Assembly: GCA_015075585.1 (NCBI GenBank)
Contig: JABTUB010000002.1
Location: 744,001 to 808,000 of the forward strand
From: Chloracidobacterium sp.
Lineage (GTDB): Bacteria; Acidobacteriota; Blastocatellia; Pyrinomonadales; Pyrinomonadaceae
Length of the DNA stretch: 64,000 bases
Reading direction: 5' to 3'
The first letter of the stretch is position 1, and every line of letters starts with the position of its first letter. The position numbers were made by a program, and so were the translations under genes. The notes beneath the pieces were generated by a model. That model was not told the origin of the DNA. It made no database searches and saw nothing but the letters and a program-made list of their open reading frames with translations. Positions 15,203 to 24,660 of this stretch are shown here, piece by piece.

Positions 15203-18007
15203 ATGCGTGTTACAGCAGTTTTGATGCTCCTTCTGATGTCGCTGGTACCGGCCTTGAGCCAAGGCAAGCAGACCCGCGCCACAACACGCGACGCGAAGAA
15301 CGGGCCTGCCGTAAAGACCGCCCCCGCTCCAAAACCAAAGCCAAAGCCAAAGCCGACACCGACGCCGAAGGCGGATAACTCCGCGAAAGAAAAGGAGGAC
15401 CTTCAGAAGGCGATCGACATCGAAGACGCAACCGCACGCATAAAGGCGTTGGAACGCTTCATCCGGACGTATCCGCGATCCAAGAATGTGGTCGATGCTC
15501 GCGAGGTCATTGTAAAGGTCAATTCAGACCTCGGCAACGAGCGTCTCGCGGCCTCGGACGTCGCAGAGGCGATGAAGTATTTTACAGCCGCGGTTACCGC
15601 CGCACCGCAGCCTTTAGGCGACACGCTCTTTAGCGAGATACTTGTTAAATTCGCACCGAACCTTTTCTTTCGAGGCGCCCGCAAAGAAGCTGTTGACCTA
15701 ACAAAACTGCTTGAAGCAAAGACCGAAGGCAATGCCGAAAAGACGCTTGCTCTTGCCGGCTTTTATTTGAGTATCGAGGACGGCGCGGATGCGGCGCGGC
15801 TCGCGAACGCGGTCATTGCCGAAAAGCCCTCTGCCGCTGCCTATCAAACTCTGGCTCTTGCAAAGCGGATCGATTTTGACATCGAGGCCTCGGCAGAAGC
15901 ATTTGAAAAAGCACTCGAACTGGATAACTCGTCAACGGCTGCCCGGCGCGGCCTTGCCGAGACGAAGCGTTCGCTCGGCAAACCTGAAGAGGCTCTCGCT
16001 CTGTATAACACGATACTGGAAAACGACCCGAAAGATGTGCCGGCACGCACCGGCGTCGTGCTGTCGCTATTCGACCTCGGTAAACGCACGGAGGCCGAGG
16101 CCGAAATGAGCTCGCTGATGGCCGACAGCCCCGGCAACGTCATCCTGTTAGCAAGTGCGGCGTATTGGTACGCATCGCACGACATGGCAGACCAGGCGGT
16201 CGAGTTCGCACAAAAAGCGATCGCGGCCGACCCGCGTTTCATCTGGTCGCATATTGCACTTGCCCGCGGCTATGCGGATAAGAATGACTTTCCTGCCGCT
16301 GAAAAAGCACTTCTTAAGGCCCGTCAATACGGCAATTTTCCGACGCTTGACTATGAATTGGCCCGCATCCTGCTCGAGCAGGGCTTTTATCGTGAAGCCG
16401 CTGAAACGCTCGATCACAGCTTTGCCGTCGAGGGCGACAAGGTCGCGGCGGACCTCGGCTTTCGTGTTCGCCGCTCGGCAGATGATCTCATCGGCTTGAT
16501 CGCACTTGAGCGGCGTTCGAGCATCTTTCTTGCGGATGCGAACGAGGACAAGGCCGTCGCGCAGCGATTGCGCAACCTGCTCGATTTCGAGGTCAAGGTT
16601 CAAACCTCAAGGGACGCTCAGGCCGTTCTTCCTGCTGCTGATGCCTTTATCGCGGGCGACGATAAGATGCAGGTGTTCCGCCGGCTCTTCGTCGCAAATG
16701 AACTTCTGAACGAGAAGCTCGATGCCGACCGCGTCATCGAACTGGCGCGTGAGGCGATGGCCGGCGTTGATGACGGCGTCACACAAAAAGCCGCTGTCTC
16801 GGCGACGCTGGCTGATGAGCTTTACGATCCGCGTGCTCTTGCATCCTCGCACGCGGAGTACGTTGAGCTGCCGATCATTTCGCGATCTGTTCTGTCGTCG
16901 ATCATTCGCGGCCGCATTGAGGATATCGCGGGCGAGGCGCTGCTTATCAAAGGCGATACGGATGCCGCCGTTATCCGACTTCGGCGTGCAGTCAGCGTCC
17001 TGCCGACCGACAGTGTCTGGTGGCGGACTAGTACATGGAGGCTCGCTCGCGCTTTGGAAGAGAGCAAGCCTGAAGAGTCTCTTGACCTGTCAATAAAAAG
17101 TTATAAAGCAGGGCCGCCGGATATCGTAAAATACGGCACGATCGAAGCGCTTTACAAAAAGATCAATGGCGGCATAGAAGGGCTTGAGGCAAAGATCGGT
17201 GCAAATCCGCTTTATGCGGTCAAGATCGCGGATAACACGCCGACGCCCGAGCCGACGCCCGAAACCGCTCCGAGCATGACCCCGGCCGCCACGCCGGAAC
17301 TTGTTCCTGTCACCGCTCAAGCCTCGCCTGAATTAAGCCCGGAGCCTGTGGCATCGCCAACGCAGAAGGAAGCTGCCGAACCGACGCCGACACCTGAGCC
17401 AAGCCCCGAAGCTGCGGCATCACCAATACCAAAAGAAGCTGCCGAACCGACGCCGACACCTGAGCCAAGCCCCGAAGCTGCGGCATCACCAATACCAAAA
17501 GAAGCTGCCGAACCGACGCCGACACCTGAACCAAGCCCCGAAGCCGCGGCATCGCCAACGCAGAAGGAAGCTGCCGAACCGACGCCGACACCTGAACCAA
17601 GCCCGTCTCCGACGGCAACAACGGATAGCAAGGACACGCTGTTTCCGCCGGTCGTTATCGTTATTCCAAAGCCTGCGGCTAAAGACGCCGAACCGAAAGG
17701 AACGCCGCAACCCGAGCCTGAGCCGAAGCCGTGCACGCTTACTGTCAGCGAAGATATGCTTACATTCACGCCGGTGATAAAGCAGCTTGCCGTGGTCCTC
17801 GGGACGGAAACCGATGAGGATCTGACCGATCTGTCTGGCAATTCCCTCAGCCCCGAAAATGTCGCTGTGCGGCGCGAATCGATACCCGAGGTCAAAACAC
17901 GCGCGATCTACATCATCGGGCCGCTCAAGGACGAGATAGGCGAGTACGAGGTGGAATTTGCCCTGCCATGCGGCCGCAAGAAGATCGCCGTCCGCGTGGT
18001 ACGCTAA
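15203..18007 (+). CDS. Large secreted TPR protein with Pro/Thr/Glu repeat linker
   Basis: The 934-residue protein starts with an export signal (MRVTAVLMLLLMSLVPALSQ), then a basic Pro/Lys-rich linker, then about ten TPR-like helical repeats to residue ~680 (for example ALALYNTILENDPKDVPARTG). A long Pro/Thr/Glu/Ala segment (about 690-830) includes a 22-residue tandem repeat, and a beta-rich C-terminal domain of about 90 residues closes it. It probably sits in the periplasm or outer envelope as a scaffold. I chose ATG 15203 over GTG 15185 because the signal peptide starts there. It ends in a 4-base overlap with the convergent O-antigen ligase gene. Confidence 0.85.
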   Translation: MRVTAVLMLLLMSLVPALSQGKQTRATTRDAKNGPAVKTAPAPKPKPKPKPTPTPKADNSAKEKEDLQKAIDIEDATARIKALERFIRTYPRSKNVVDAREVIVKVNSDLGNERLAASDVAEAMKYFTAAVTAAPQPLGDTLFSEILVKFAPNLFFRGARKEAVDLTKLLEAKTEGNAEKTLALAGFYLSIEDGADAARLANAVIAEKPSAAAYQTLALAKRIDFDIEASAEAFEKALELDNSSTAARRGLAETKRSLGKPEEALALYNTILENDPKDVPARTGVVLSLFDLGKRTEAEAEMSSLMADSPGNVILLASAAYWYASHDMADQAVEFAQKAIAADPRFIWSHIALARGYADKNDFPAAEKALLKARQYGNFPTLDYELARILLEQGFYREAAETLDHSFAVEGDKVAADLGFRVRRSADDLIGLIALERRSSIFLADANEDKAVAQRLRNLLDFEVKVQTSRDAQAVLPAADAFIAGDDKMQVFRRLFVANELLNEKLDADRVIELAREAMAGVDDGVTQKAAVSATLADELYDPRALASSHAEYVELPIISRSVLSSIIRGRIEDIAGEALLIKGDTDAAVIRLRRAVSVLPTDSVWWRTSTWRLARALEESKPEESLDLSIKSYKAGPPDIVKYGTIEALYKKINGGIEGLEAKIGANPLYAVKIADNTPTPEPTPETAPSMTPAATPELVPVTAQASPELSPEPVASPTQKEAAEPTPTPEPSPEAAASPIPKEAAEPTPTPEPSPEAAASPIPKEAAEPTPTPEPSPEAAASPTQKEAAEPTPTPEPSPSPTATTDSKDTLFPPVVIVIPKPAAKDAEPKGTPQPEPEPKPCTLTVSEDMLTFTPVIKQLAVVLGTETDEDLTDLSGNSLSPENVAVRRESIPEVKTRAIYIIGPLKDEIGEYEVEFALPCGRKKIAVRVVR
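17369..17605 (+). repeat. 66-bp coding tandem repeat, about 3.6 copies
   Basis: Units start at 17369, 17435 and 17501, with a partial one at 17567. Each encodes 22 residues beginning EAAEPTPTPEPSPEAAA. The second unit is nearly identical to the first, while the ends of units alternate between SPIPK and SPTQK. Near identity at the DNA level points to recent expansion by slippage or unequal exchange, so copy number may vary between strains. Confidence 0.9.
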
Positions 18008-19344
18008 GCATCGGTCGAGGCCGGGCCTGCTGCAATGGCCGCAAGCAGAAGGAAGAAGAACGCATCGGCAGGCGTACGAAGCGGAAAATCGACAAAACTG
18101 TGCAGCAGTATCGCAAAGCAGCCGCCGAGCGCTCCGATGCGGAAGGTCATGTCCGCACCATTTGCGGCTGAAAGCTGCTTCATTGCCCTTGAGAACAGCA
18201 GATAAATGAACGCCGCGGCGATGCCGAAGCCGATAATGCCTGCATCGGCAAGCATTTGCAGATAGTCGTTATGGGCCTGCTCGACACGGAACTGCCCCGG
18301 CCATGTGTCGTATTTCGGGAACGCGTAACCGAACGTGTCAAGGCCCGTCCCGAGCAGCGGATGATCGATGAATATACGCAATGCCACGCTCCAAAAATGT
18401 GTGCGGCCGTTCGAGACGTCATCCTGCACACCCGCGATCCCAAGCCCTCTCAGCAGTGAGCCGTCGCCGCCCGCGAACAGCACGACCGACATTACGACGA
18501 TAACGCCTGCAAACGCGAGTGCCGCAACCGTAAGCAGCGACCTCGAACGGTGCTCAGCCCCATTGCGTGCCGAATAGATACGGCCGATGGCGAACACGAA
18601 CACAAGCCCGGCCGAAAAGCTCAAAAGCCCGCCGCGTGAGCCGGTCATAAGGCAGGCCGCGGCCATCACGACAAATGCTACGGCAACAAGCACCTTTCGT
18701 TGACGCGCGATGCGGTTTGAGAGCAGCATCGCAAAGCAAAGAGCACCGGTCATTTCCATAAAGGCCGCAAAGTGATGGCTGTTCACAAGCGGCCCGAACG
18801 GCACGGCCTGAAACGGCGTTCGAAGGCCGTAGATCGTATCGGGGTCGGCAATTCGCTGAAGGATCGCAAAGAACGCGAACAGCGAACCGGCGATGACAAC
18901 CGTTAAGGATGCGATCTTTGCGCGTCGGCGGTTCAAGAAGGTAAGTGCGGCCGTCAAAAAGATCGCGTAAGCAAAGATGCGAATGGTCAGGAACAGCGTC
19001 GAGAATGGGTCGAGCGAGAGCGCCGCCGCACCGCTGCCCGGAAGTTCCGGCGGAATATCATTCTTAAAAAGCGGCAGCAGTTGAATAAGCCCGACACAGC
19101 CGAGCAGTACGATCGGCAGCGGGAGCAGCGACGTCGTTACTTCAAGTTCGCCGCGTCTGAGAGCACCGGCGAGCCACCACGCCGTAAGCAGGAATATCGC
19201 TACGGAGATAAGCGTCCATGTAGCTGTATCGACGCCGCCGTAAAGCGCCATTGATGCGATCGGCAAAAGGAGCAGCAGCACGAAGATAAAACGGTTGCGG
19301 CCGCCTTCTGCATCATCTTGATGTATGACAACTTCGTTCATCAC
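18004..19344 (-). CDS. O-antigen ligase family membrane protein
   Basis: The 446-residue protein has ten or more membrane helices and, near residue 340, the large periplasmic-loop region typical of Wzy/WaaL-type enzymes: HPLLGTGLDTFGYAFP and QFRVEQAHNDYLQMLADAG. The Arg and His in such loops are important in family members that polymerise or ligate lipid-linked glycans. Its start overlaps the stop of the preceding TPR gene by four bases, and the exopolysaccharide genes follow upstream. Ligase versus polymerase cannot be separated by sequence. Confidence 0.88.
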   Translation of the reverse strand: MMNEVVIHQDDAEGGRNRFIFVLLLLLPIASMALYGGVDTATWTLISVAIFLLTAWWLAGALRRGELEVTTSLLPLPIVLLGCVGLIQLLPLFKNDIPPELPGSGAAALSLDPFSTLFLTIRIFAYAIFLTAALTFLNRRRAKIASLTVVIAGSLFAFFAILQRIADPDTIYGLRTPFQAVPFGPLVNSHHFAAFMEMTGALCFAMLLSNRIARQRKVLVAVAFVVMAAACLMTGSRGGLLSFSAGLVFVFAIGRIYSARNGAEHRSRSLLTVAALAFAGVIVVMSVVLFAGGDGSLLRGLGIAGVQDDVSNGRTHFWSVALRIFIDHPLLGTGLDTFGYAFPKYDTWPGQFRVEQAHNDYLQMLADAGIIGFGIAAAFIYLLFSRAMKQLSAANGADMTFRIGALGGCFAILLHSFVDFPLRTPADAFFFLLLAAIAAGPASTDA

Positions 19345-20609
19345 TGCTTCGCGATCGCTATATCATCGATCCACAGCGTTCCGCTGATCGGGCAGATCGT
19401 TGCCGCACAGTCCGAACGCACAAGCCGCACGATAACACCTTCGCCATCGCGCGATGTCGTAAAGCGGGCTTCAACGCGTGTCCAATCTGCGTTTGCCGCA
19501 AGGTCAGGTGTGCGCGTAAGTACCGCTCCCGTTGCGGCATCGACCGCCTCGAACCGAACGGTGCTTGCAGCCTTAAGATCTGCACGGTAGAACGCGCTCA
19601 GAACATACGCCGTGCCGGGTTCAACCGCTGCAAGGCGGCTTACGCTGCGAAATTCTGACGCCTGGCGTGCGTTGAAAACAAGCATCAGGCTGTTCGCACC
19701 CGAATGGAACTGAGCAGTGCTGAGTGCGATCTGCGGTTCGCTGCCTTCGCCGATGTTCCACTCGAAAACGCCCGCACCGCGTATTTTCACGCCTGTTTCA
19801 AACCCGCCGTCAAAGATCGTATCCGGCGGCGTATTCACCGCGCCGATGCTGCGTGAGATCTCATACGCAAGCCGATACTGCTTTGCGTTCATCAGCGGGC
19901 CGATAAGAGGCTCGCCTTGGGGCTTCAGATCGCCGCTGAATGAAGCGGCACGCTCCCAAGCGCTACGAGCCGCGTCATATCGGCCTGCAAATATGAAATA
20001 TGCGGCCGCCGCCGCGTTCACTTGCTGCGTATCGCCCAGCGCCTCGCGCACGCTGCCGATCTCGCCATCCGACCCCTGAAGGATCGCAGTAACGGCGGGT
20101 ACCGCATACTTCGAATTCCCCGTCATTGCCGAACGCAGAAAGCCGTACGCCGCTCCATCGCCGCGACGCAGTAGTGCCATGCCGTATGCCCACTGAACAT
20201 CGGCGTAGTTCGGTGCAAGCTTCAACGCGCGCGCCAATGCAAGTTCACCTTTGTCCGGCTCGCCGGCGTGTACCTTTGCAGCACCGAGTGCGAGCCAACT
20301 CAAATAGTTGTATGGAGCGGCGGCGGCCGAGTGTTCGTATTCCGAAAGTGAGCGTTCCAGATCGCCTGCTTCGAACGAGCGTTCGTAAATGACCGCGGCG
20401 GTGTAACGAGTCTGCGGATCGCGCGGTGAAAGGCCGGCGGCCAAAGCTGCAAGATCTTTATCTTTAACGCGCGTTGAGACGGCATTCGCAAAGTTCCACT
20501 TCGCCGCAAATACCGTGAGCACAAAGCATGCGAGCATCACAGCCGCGACCGCGGCACGCCCCGGCAGCGTTTCGATACGGATCTTTACAATGCTGTGTTG
20601 TTTCGCCAC
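19341..20609 (-). CDS. Membrane-anchored TPR protein with C-terminal carbohydrate-binding-like domain
   Basis: The 422-residue protein has one N-terminal membrane segment (about residues 18-38), a TPR-like region with APYNYLSWLALGAAKVH and LAPNYADVQWAYGMALLRRGD, and a beta-rich C-terminal domain (about 265-420) that reads like a galactose-binding-like jelly roll (SGANSLMLVFNARQ and ADWTRVEARFTTS). It is coupled to the O-antigen ligase gene by ATGA and probably works with it in polysaccharide assembly. No enzymatic motif is visible. Confidence 0.75.
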   Translation of the reverse strand: MAKQHSIVKIRIETLPGRAAVAAVMLACFVLTVFAAKWNFANAVSTRVKDKDLAALAAGLSPRDPQTRYTAAVIYERSFEAGDLERSLSEYEHSAAAAPYNYLSWLALGAAKVHAGEPDKGELALARALKLAPNYADVQWAYGMALLRRGDGAAYGFLRSAMTGNSKYAVPAVTAILQGSDGEIGSVREALGDTQQVNAAAAAYFIFAGRYDAARSAWERAASFSGDLKPQGEPLIGPLMNAKQYRLAYEISRSIGAVNTPPDTIFDGGFETGVKIRGAGVFEWNIGEGSEPQIALSTAQFHSGANSLMLVFNARQASEFRSVSRLAAVEPGTAYVLSAFYRADLKAASTVRFEAVDAATGAVLTRTPDLAANADWTRVEARFTTSRDGEGVIVRLVRSDCAATICPISGTLWIDDIAIAKQ

Positions 20610-20613
20610 ACGT

Positions 20614-22419
20614 TCAGTCGAAATTAACCGGCTCGATAGTTATCAAGGCCCGCTTAAGGTCGATATTTTCTTCGCGCGCCATTGTGCGCAGCCTTCGAAA
20701 CCGATCCGGCTCAAGGTCGCGAACGGAGATCAATATCTCGTCAATTTGATTCTCACTGCAAAGGCTGCTCAGCGTGCCGTTTCCGCTAAATACACGCAGG
20801 CCGTGAATGACCTTGTCCGTTTTGACCGGATCGTCATCAATAAAGCCGACCGGCAGATAGTTCCACGAAGGGTTGTTGCGAAGCTCGCGCAGAACCATTT
20901 CGCCGCCGTCGCCCGCACCGTATATCAACACCCGGCGGCCGTCGGCCGGAGCGGGCATCGGCAGTGCCTGGCGAATGAGCCGAAAAGCCAAGCGGCTGCC
21001 TGCGACAGCGAACAAAAGCAGGATCGCGTCAACCACAAAGACCGTTCTCGAATAATATTGGAAACGATACAAAAGCAGCAGTCCGAGAACGGAAAGAACC
21101 GAGCCGAGGACGACGCCCTTTGAATAAGTTATGACATCGCTGACACTCGTATAACGCCAGATACCGCGATAAACGCCGACGATCAAGAAAGCCGCGATCT
21201 TTACGATGACAACGATCGGCAGGCTCTTAATGAACAGCTCCCATTGCCCCGTATCCTCGATCGGCCCGAGGACAAGGACGAACGCCAAATAGTATGCGAG
21301 CGTGATCAGAAAGGCATCGAGGAACACCTCAAAGATGCGCCGCTTGTGCGAGAACTGTATAAGAAATGCAAAAGCGGCGTTATTCGAAACGGCAGTCATT
21401 TCTTCGTCCGCGTCGTACACGCGGACCTTCGACAGATAGACGCCGATGATCGCAAGCGTGATCGAGAACAGCGCTATAAGCGCAAGGCTCTGTGTCGTGT
21501 AGAGCCGAGCGACCAATATCGAAAGCGTACCCGCCGCGGCCGCAAAGGCATAAAGCATCAGCACGGCGCTTCGCTCCGACAGCCCTAACGCAACAAGGCG
21601 GTGCGACGTATGATCACGCCCGCCCTGAGACGCCTTGCGGCCGCGGAGCTTTCTTAGAAGGGTTACGAAGGTCGTGTCAAAAATGGGGATGAAAAGTATC
21701 AGCGCCGGCACTGCCAGGATAGCAAGTATGCCGCGTGAACGGCCGCCGCTTTGACCCAGAAGGACGGAACCCGCAAGAAAGAATCCTACGAACATCGACC
21801 CGCAATCGCCCATAAAGATCGATGCGGGATTGAAGTTGAAGACCAAAAAGCCGAGTATCGCTCCGATAAATGCCGTGACCAAGCCAAGCTCGCTCATTTG
21901 GCCGCCGCTAAAAAAGCTGTACGCAAGTGCAATGCTGGCGATCGCGGATATTCCGGCAGCAAGGCCGTCCATATTGTCGAGCAGATTTATCGCGTTCGTG
22001 ATGCCGACCAGCCAGAAGACCGTTATCCAAATGTCTATGATGTCATAGCCCGTTATCGGCATCCTCAACCCGAACGACACGAGCAGAACGGCACCGACAA
22101 GCTGGCCGATCAGCTTCTGATACGGGCGGATGTCGAGAATGTCGTCGATCAAGCCGACAAAGAACAGAACGGTCGAACCCGCGAGCAGCACGATCGAATC
22201 GCGGTCAAGCGGCACGAAAAGAATGCAGACCGCGAGCGTGGCCGTAAAGATCGCCGCGCCGCCCATAAGCGCCGTCGGGCGTTTATGCCATCGGTCGCTC
22301 TTCGGTTTGGCGACAAAGCCGCGGGCGCTCGCAAAGTGCCGCACGGCGACCGTCATAACGATGCCGAGCACAAAGCTGATACAGCCGATCAATAGTGGGT
22401 TGTTGATCTCGTTTATCAT
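20614..22419 (-). CDS. WecA-like phosphoglycosyltransferase fused to FlaA1/CapD-type N-terminal domains
   Basis: The 601-residue protein joins two parts. Residues 1-330 form a polytopic UDP-sugar:undecaprenyl-phosphate transferase of the MraY/WecA family with acidic motifs IDD (91-93), NLLDNMDG (145-152) and MGDCGS (203-208). Residues ~365-490 form a second membrane bundle, followed by a Rossmann-like CoA-binding-type domain with GAGDGG at 501-506. The protein stops there, so the catalytic SDR domain of CapD/FlaA1 dehydratases (YxxxK) is absent. It likely starts lipid-linked glycan synthesis for the cluster; the second half may be regulatory. It abuts the GT4 gene (TAGATG). Confidence 0.88.
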   Translation of the reverse strand: MINEINNPLLIGCISFVLGIVMTVAVRHFASARGFVAKPKSDRWHKRPTALMGGAAIFTATLAVCILFVPLDRDSIVLLAGSTVLFFVGLIDDILDIRPYQKLIGQLVGAVLLVSFGLRMPITGYDIIDIWITVFWLVGITNAINLLDNMDGLAAGISAIASIALAYSFFSGGQMSELGLVTAFIGAILGFLVFNFNPASIFMGDCGSMFVGFFLAGSVLLGQSGGRSRGILAILAVPALILFIPIFDTTFVTLLRKLRGRKASQGGRDHTSHRLVALGLSERSAVLMLYAFAAAAGTLSILVARLYTTQSLALIALFSITLAIIGVYLSKVRVYDADEEMTAVSNNAAFAFLIQFSHKRRIFEVFLDAFLITLAYYLAFVLVLGPIEDTGQWELFIKSLPIVVIVKIAAFLIVGVYRGIWRYTSVSDVITYSKGVVLGSVLSVLGLLLLYRFQYYSRTVFVVDAILLLFAVAGSRLAFRLIRQALPMPAPADGRRVLIYGAGDGGEMVLRELRNNPSWNYLPVGFIDDDPVKTDKVIHGLRVFSGNGTLSSLCSENQIDEILISVRDLEPDRFRRLRTMAREENIDLKRALITIEPVNFD

Positions 22420-23658
22420 CTAATTCGCATCGGACGCCTGCGGCAACAGGTCCCGATAGATCGCCTCCACGTCCGCAACAAGCCGATCGACCGAATAATT
22501 TTTTGTCGCGAACTCACGTCCGCTATTACTTAACAGCGATTGTAATTTCGCACTTTTTGCCATATAAATCAAGCCTTTTGCAAAGTCAGCCGTTTCACGC
22601 CCGCGCACCGCTATACCTCTTTCACAAACATCAAAACCGTCGTGATGCTCGGTCGCCTCACCCAAAAGATCGGTAACGCCGCCGACGGCAGTCGCGACAA
22701 CCGGCAATCCTGCAGCCATCGCCTCGATCATCGAAAGCGGCGTCCCTTCGTTAAGTGACGATAAGGCAAGCATATCAAATCCCGCCAGCAGCTCGAAAAC
22801 ATCGGTTCGGTTGCCGAGAAATGTGATCCTTTCGCCCAAATCCAGCTCAGCAGCAAGGCTTTCCAGACTCGGTCGCAACGCACCGTCGCCAACGATCGCA
22901 AGCTTTAGCGGCGGAGCGTCGTCGGCAGCCAAAGCTTTGGCAAAAGCGTTGACCAGCAGCGGAATGTCCTTGATCTCGGTCAGGCGTCCGGTGAACCCGA
23001 TCACAAGATCACCCTCTTTCGCTCCGAACGCCGTACGCGCCGCCGCCCTTTTCGAGGTCTGCTCCTTGAAAAGATCCAGGTCGATCCCGAGCGGCACTAT
23101 ACGGAATTTCGACGTGTTGCCGATCCCAAAGCGACCATTTATCTCCTGCAGTTGCTGGCGGCTCAACACGAGTATTCGATCAGTGGCAACATGTGCAAGA
23201 ACGCGTTCGATAAACAAAAAGAACTGTGTCTTCGCCCGTCCATAATAGCTGTGGAATACGTGCCCGTGAAAGGTGTGAACAATATGAACGCGTCGCGGGC
23301 GCCCGATCGCGATCCCGAAGGTCAGCCATTTATAAAAAAAGGCCGCGGTCCGGCCGATAGTTCCGGCTTTTGCCGTATGTGTGTGGATGATGTCGGGCCG
23401 CACGCGCCGCATTTCGCGATAAACCTTGGCAAGTGAAATAATATCGCGTATCGACAATTCGCGGCTCATTTCGGGAATAACATACGGCTCGACTCCGTTC
23501 TCGGCGGCAAACCACGCCATATCTTCTTCGCCCGGCGGTACACTGCCTGTAACCAGCACCGTGTCAAAGCCTTTTGCCCGCAACTTCTTGGTGAGCCAAA
23601 CTACGTGACGTGCGGGGCCGCCAACGTTGAGGCGGGCGATGATCCTTAGGATTTTCAT
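22420..23658 (-). CDS. Glycosyltransferase family 4
   Basis: The 412-residue GT-B enzyme has an N-terminal Rossmann domain with the acceptor-side motif NVGGPARHVVWLTKKL and a donor domain with IGFTGRLTEIKDIPLLVNAF and SSLNEGTPLSMIEAMAAGLPVVAT, where the EX7E-type motif of GT4 retaining transferases is seen. It would add a sugar to the lipid-linked glycan on the cytoplasmic side. It lies immediately upstream of the WecA/FlaA1 fusion in the same operon. The donor sugar is unknown. Confidence 0.93.
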   Translation of the reverse strand: MKILRIIARLNVGGPARHVVWLTKKLRAKGFDTVLVTGSVPPGEEDMAWFAAENGVEPYVIPEMSRELSIRDIISLAKVYREMRRVRPDIIHTHTAKAGTIGRTAAFFYKWLTFGIAIGRPRRVHIVHTFHGHVFHSYYGRAKTQFFLFIERVLAHVATDRILVLSRQQLQEINGRFGIGNTSKFRIVPLGIDLDLFKEQTSKRAAARTAFGAKEGDLVIGFTGRLTEIKDIPLLVNAFAKALAADDAPPLKLAIVGDGALRPSLESLAAELDLGERITFLGNRTDVFELLAGFDMLALSSLNEGTPLSMIEAMAAGLPVVATAVGGVTDLLGEATEHHDGFDVCERGIAVRGRETADFAKGLIYMAKSAKLQSLLSNSGREFATKNYSVDRLVADVEAIYRDLLPQASDAN

Positions 23659-23757
23659 CTGTTATAGGAGTATGGCGGCGGCTGCCTGTCCCGGAGCGGC
23701 CCTGTTGCCAAAGCGGCATGGGCGGCAGCGGGACGCGATCGTGCGGGGAACTCGCTG

Positions 23758-24255
23758 TCAGCCGCCGAACTTGTCTCGATCATCCATCTTAAAGAGCGTT
23801 TCGGGGTCATCCTCGTGCCTGACCTCATCGATCGGCTCCGTTCGCTTCGCTCCCATATAGAGCTTGTTGGGGCAGTTTATCACCATACCGTCGGTCTCGC
23901 CAACATTCTTGTAGCCGTGCACAACGCCCTTCGGCACGATGACCGCAAGTGCCTCATTCTCACCCGCAAAAAGCGTCATCCGGTGGTTGTACGTTGGCGA
24001 TGCCGGACGGTTGTCCCACATACGCAGCTTGAATGTCGAAGGCCCGAGAAAACAGAAAAGATCGGCCTGATCGACGTGTTCGTGCGGCCCGCGTGCAACG
24101 CCCGGCTTTGTGAACGAAATATATGACATCGCAGGGTGAAACTCCTCTGCGATCTCATCGTTACGGAACAACTCGGTCAGCCAGCCGCGCTCGTCCGTGT
24201 ACCTCTTTAGCGGATACACGACCACATCCGCGATAGTCTCATCAATGAACGCCAT
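23758..24255 (-). CDS. dTDP-4-dehydrorhamnose 3,5-epimerase-like (RmlC-type cupin)
   Basis: The 165-residue cupin resembles RmlC: DERGWLTELFRND near the N-terminus, then SYISFTKPGVARGPHEHVDQADLF with the conserved His, and VIVPKGVVHGYKN. RmlC enzymes epimerise C3 and C5 of dTDP-4-keto-6-deoxyglucose in rhamnose synthesis. The protein is shorter than most RmlC (about 180-185) and no rmlA, B or D gene is in the window, so it could be another sugar-nucleotide epimerase. It is likely the first gene of the polysaccharide operon. Confidence 0.8.
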   Translation of the reverse strand: MAFIDETIADVVVYPLKRYTDERGWLTELFRNDEIAEEFHPAMSYISFTKPGVARGPHEHVDQADLFCFLGPSTFKLRMWDNRPASPTYNHRMTLFAGENEALAVIVPKGVVHGYKNVGETDGMVINCPNKLYMGAKRTEPIDEVRHEDDPETLFKMDDRDKFGG

Positions 24256-24660
24256 AATTACAAATTGTTAAGATATCAAGCCGCGAAAGCATTTACGACC
24301 CGCCGAAGCCCTTTTTTTTATAAGTTCCGGCTGAGAGTCAGCAAATATAAGTCCGCACTCGTCACCCGCTCATCGAATACCGGCAGAGTTCGCGGCAGGC
24401 CCGTCCGAAGTCGGGAATTTATTGAAAGCCTCGCCTCCGGCCCGGCTTCCGCTAAACTCGGAAGCGCTAGATCACTGGCTTTTCATCCCGGCTAAAAAAC
24501 GGGAGCTGGACATGTCCTCCGCTGTGCAACGAGAAGGTCATTGGCGGGACGAGCACAATACACTCCGGACACCGCATTGCGGCGGAGACCCCGAACGTCG
24601 GTCATTTTAACTGGTGATGCAGAATGTGCTCGGCAATATCACCGGCCGGTCTCTGAGGTT
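24256..24660. other. 405-bp stretch with no convincing gene
   Basis: This gap separates the start of the RmlC-like gene from the end of the PHB-depolymerase-like gene. The plus-strand reading frames in it have poor codon patterns and no ribosome binding site. A run of T lies near 24310, and a short 5-bp stem with an A-rich loop lies near 24500. It presumably holds the polysaccharide operon promoter and leader. No known riboswitch or tRNA could be recognised. Confidence 0.5.

Noticed and set aside
24265..24495. 76-codon plus-strand frame in the gap upstream of the RmlC-like gene
   Set aside because: No ribosome binding site, basic low-complexity product and an orientation opposed to its neighbours.
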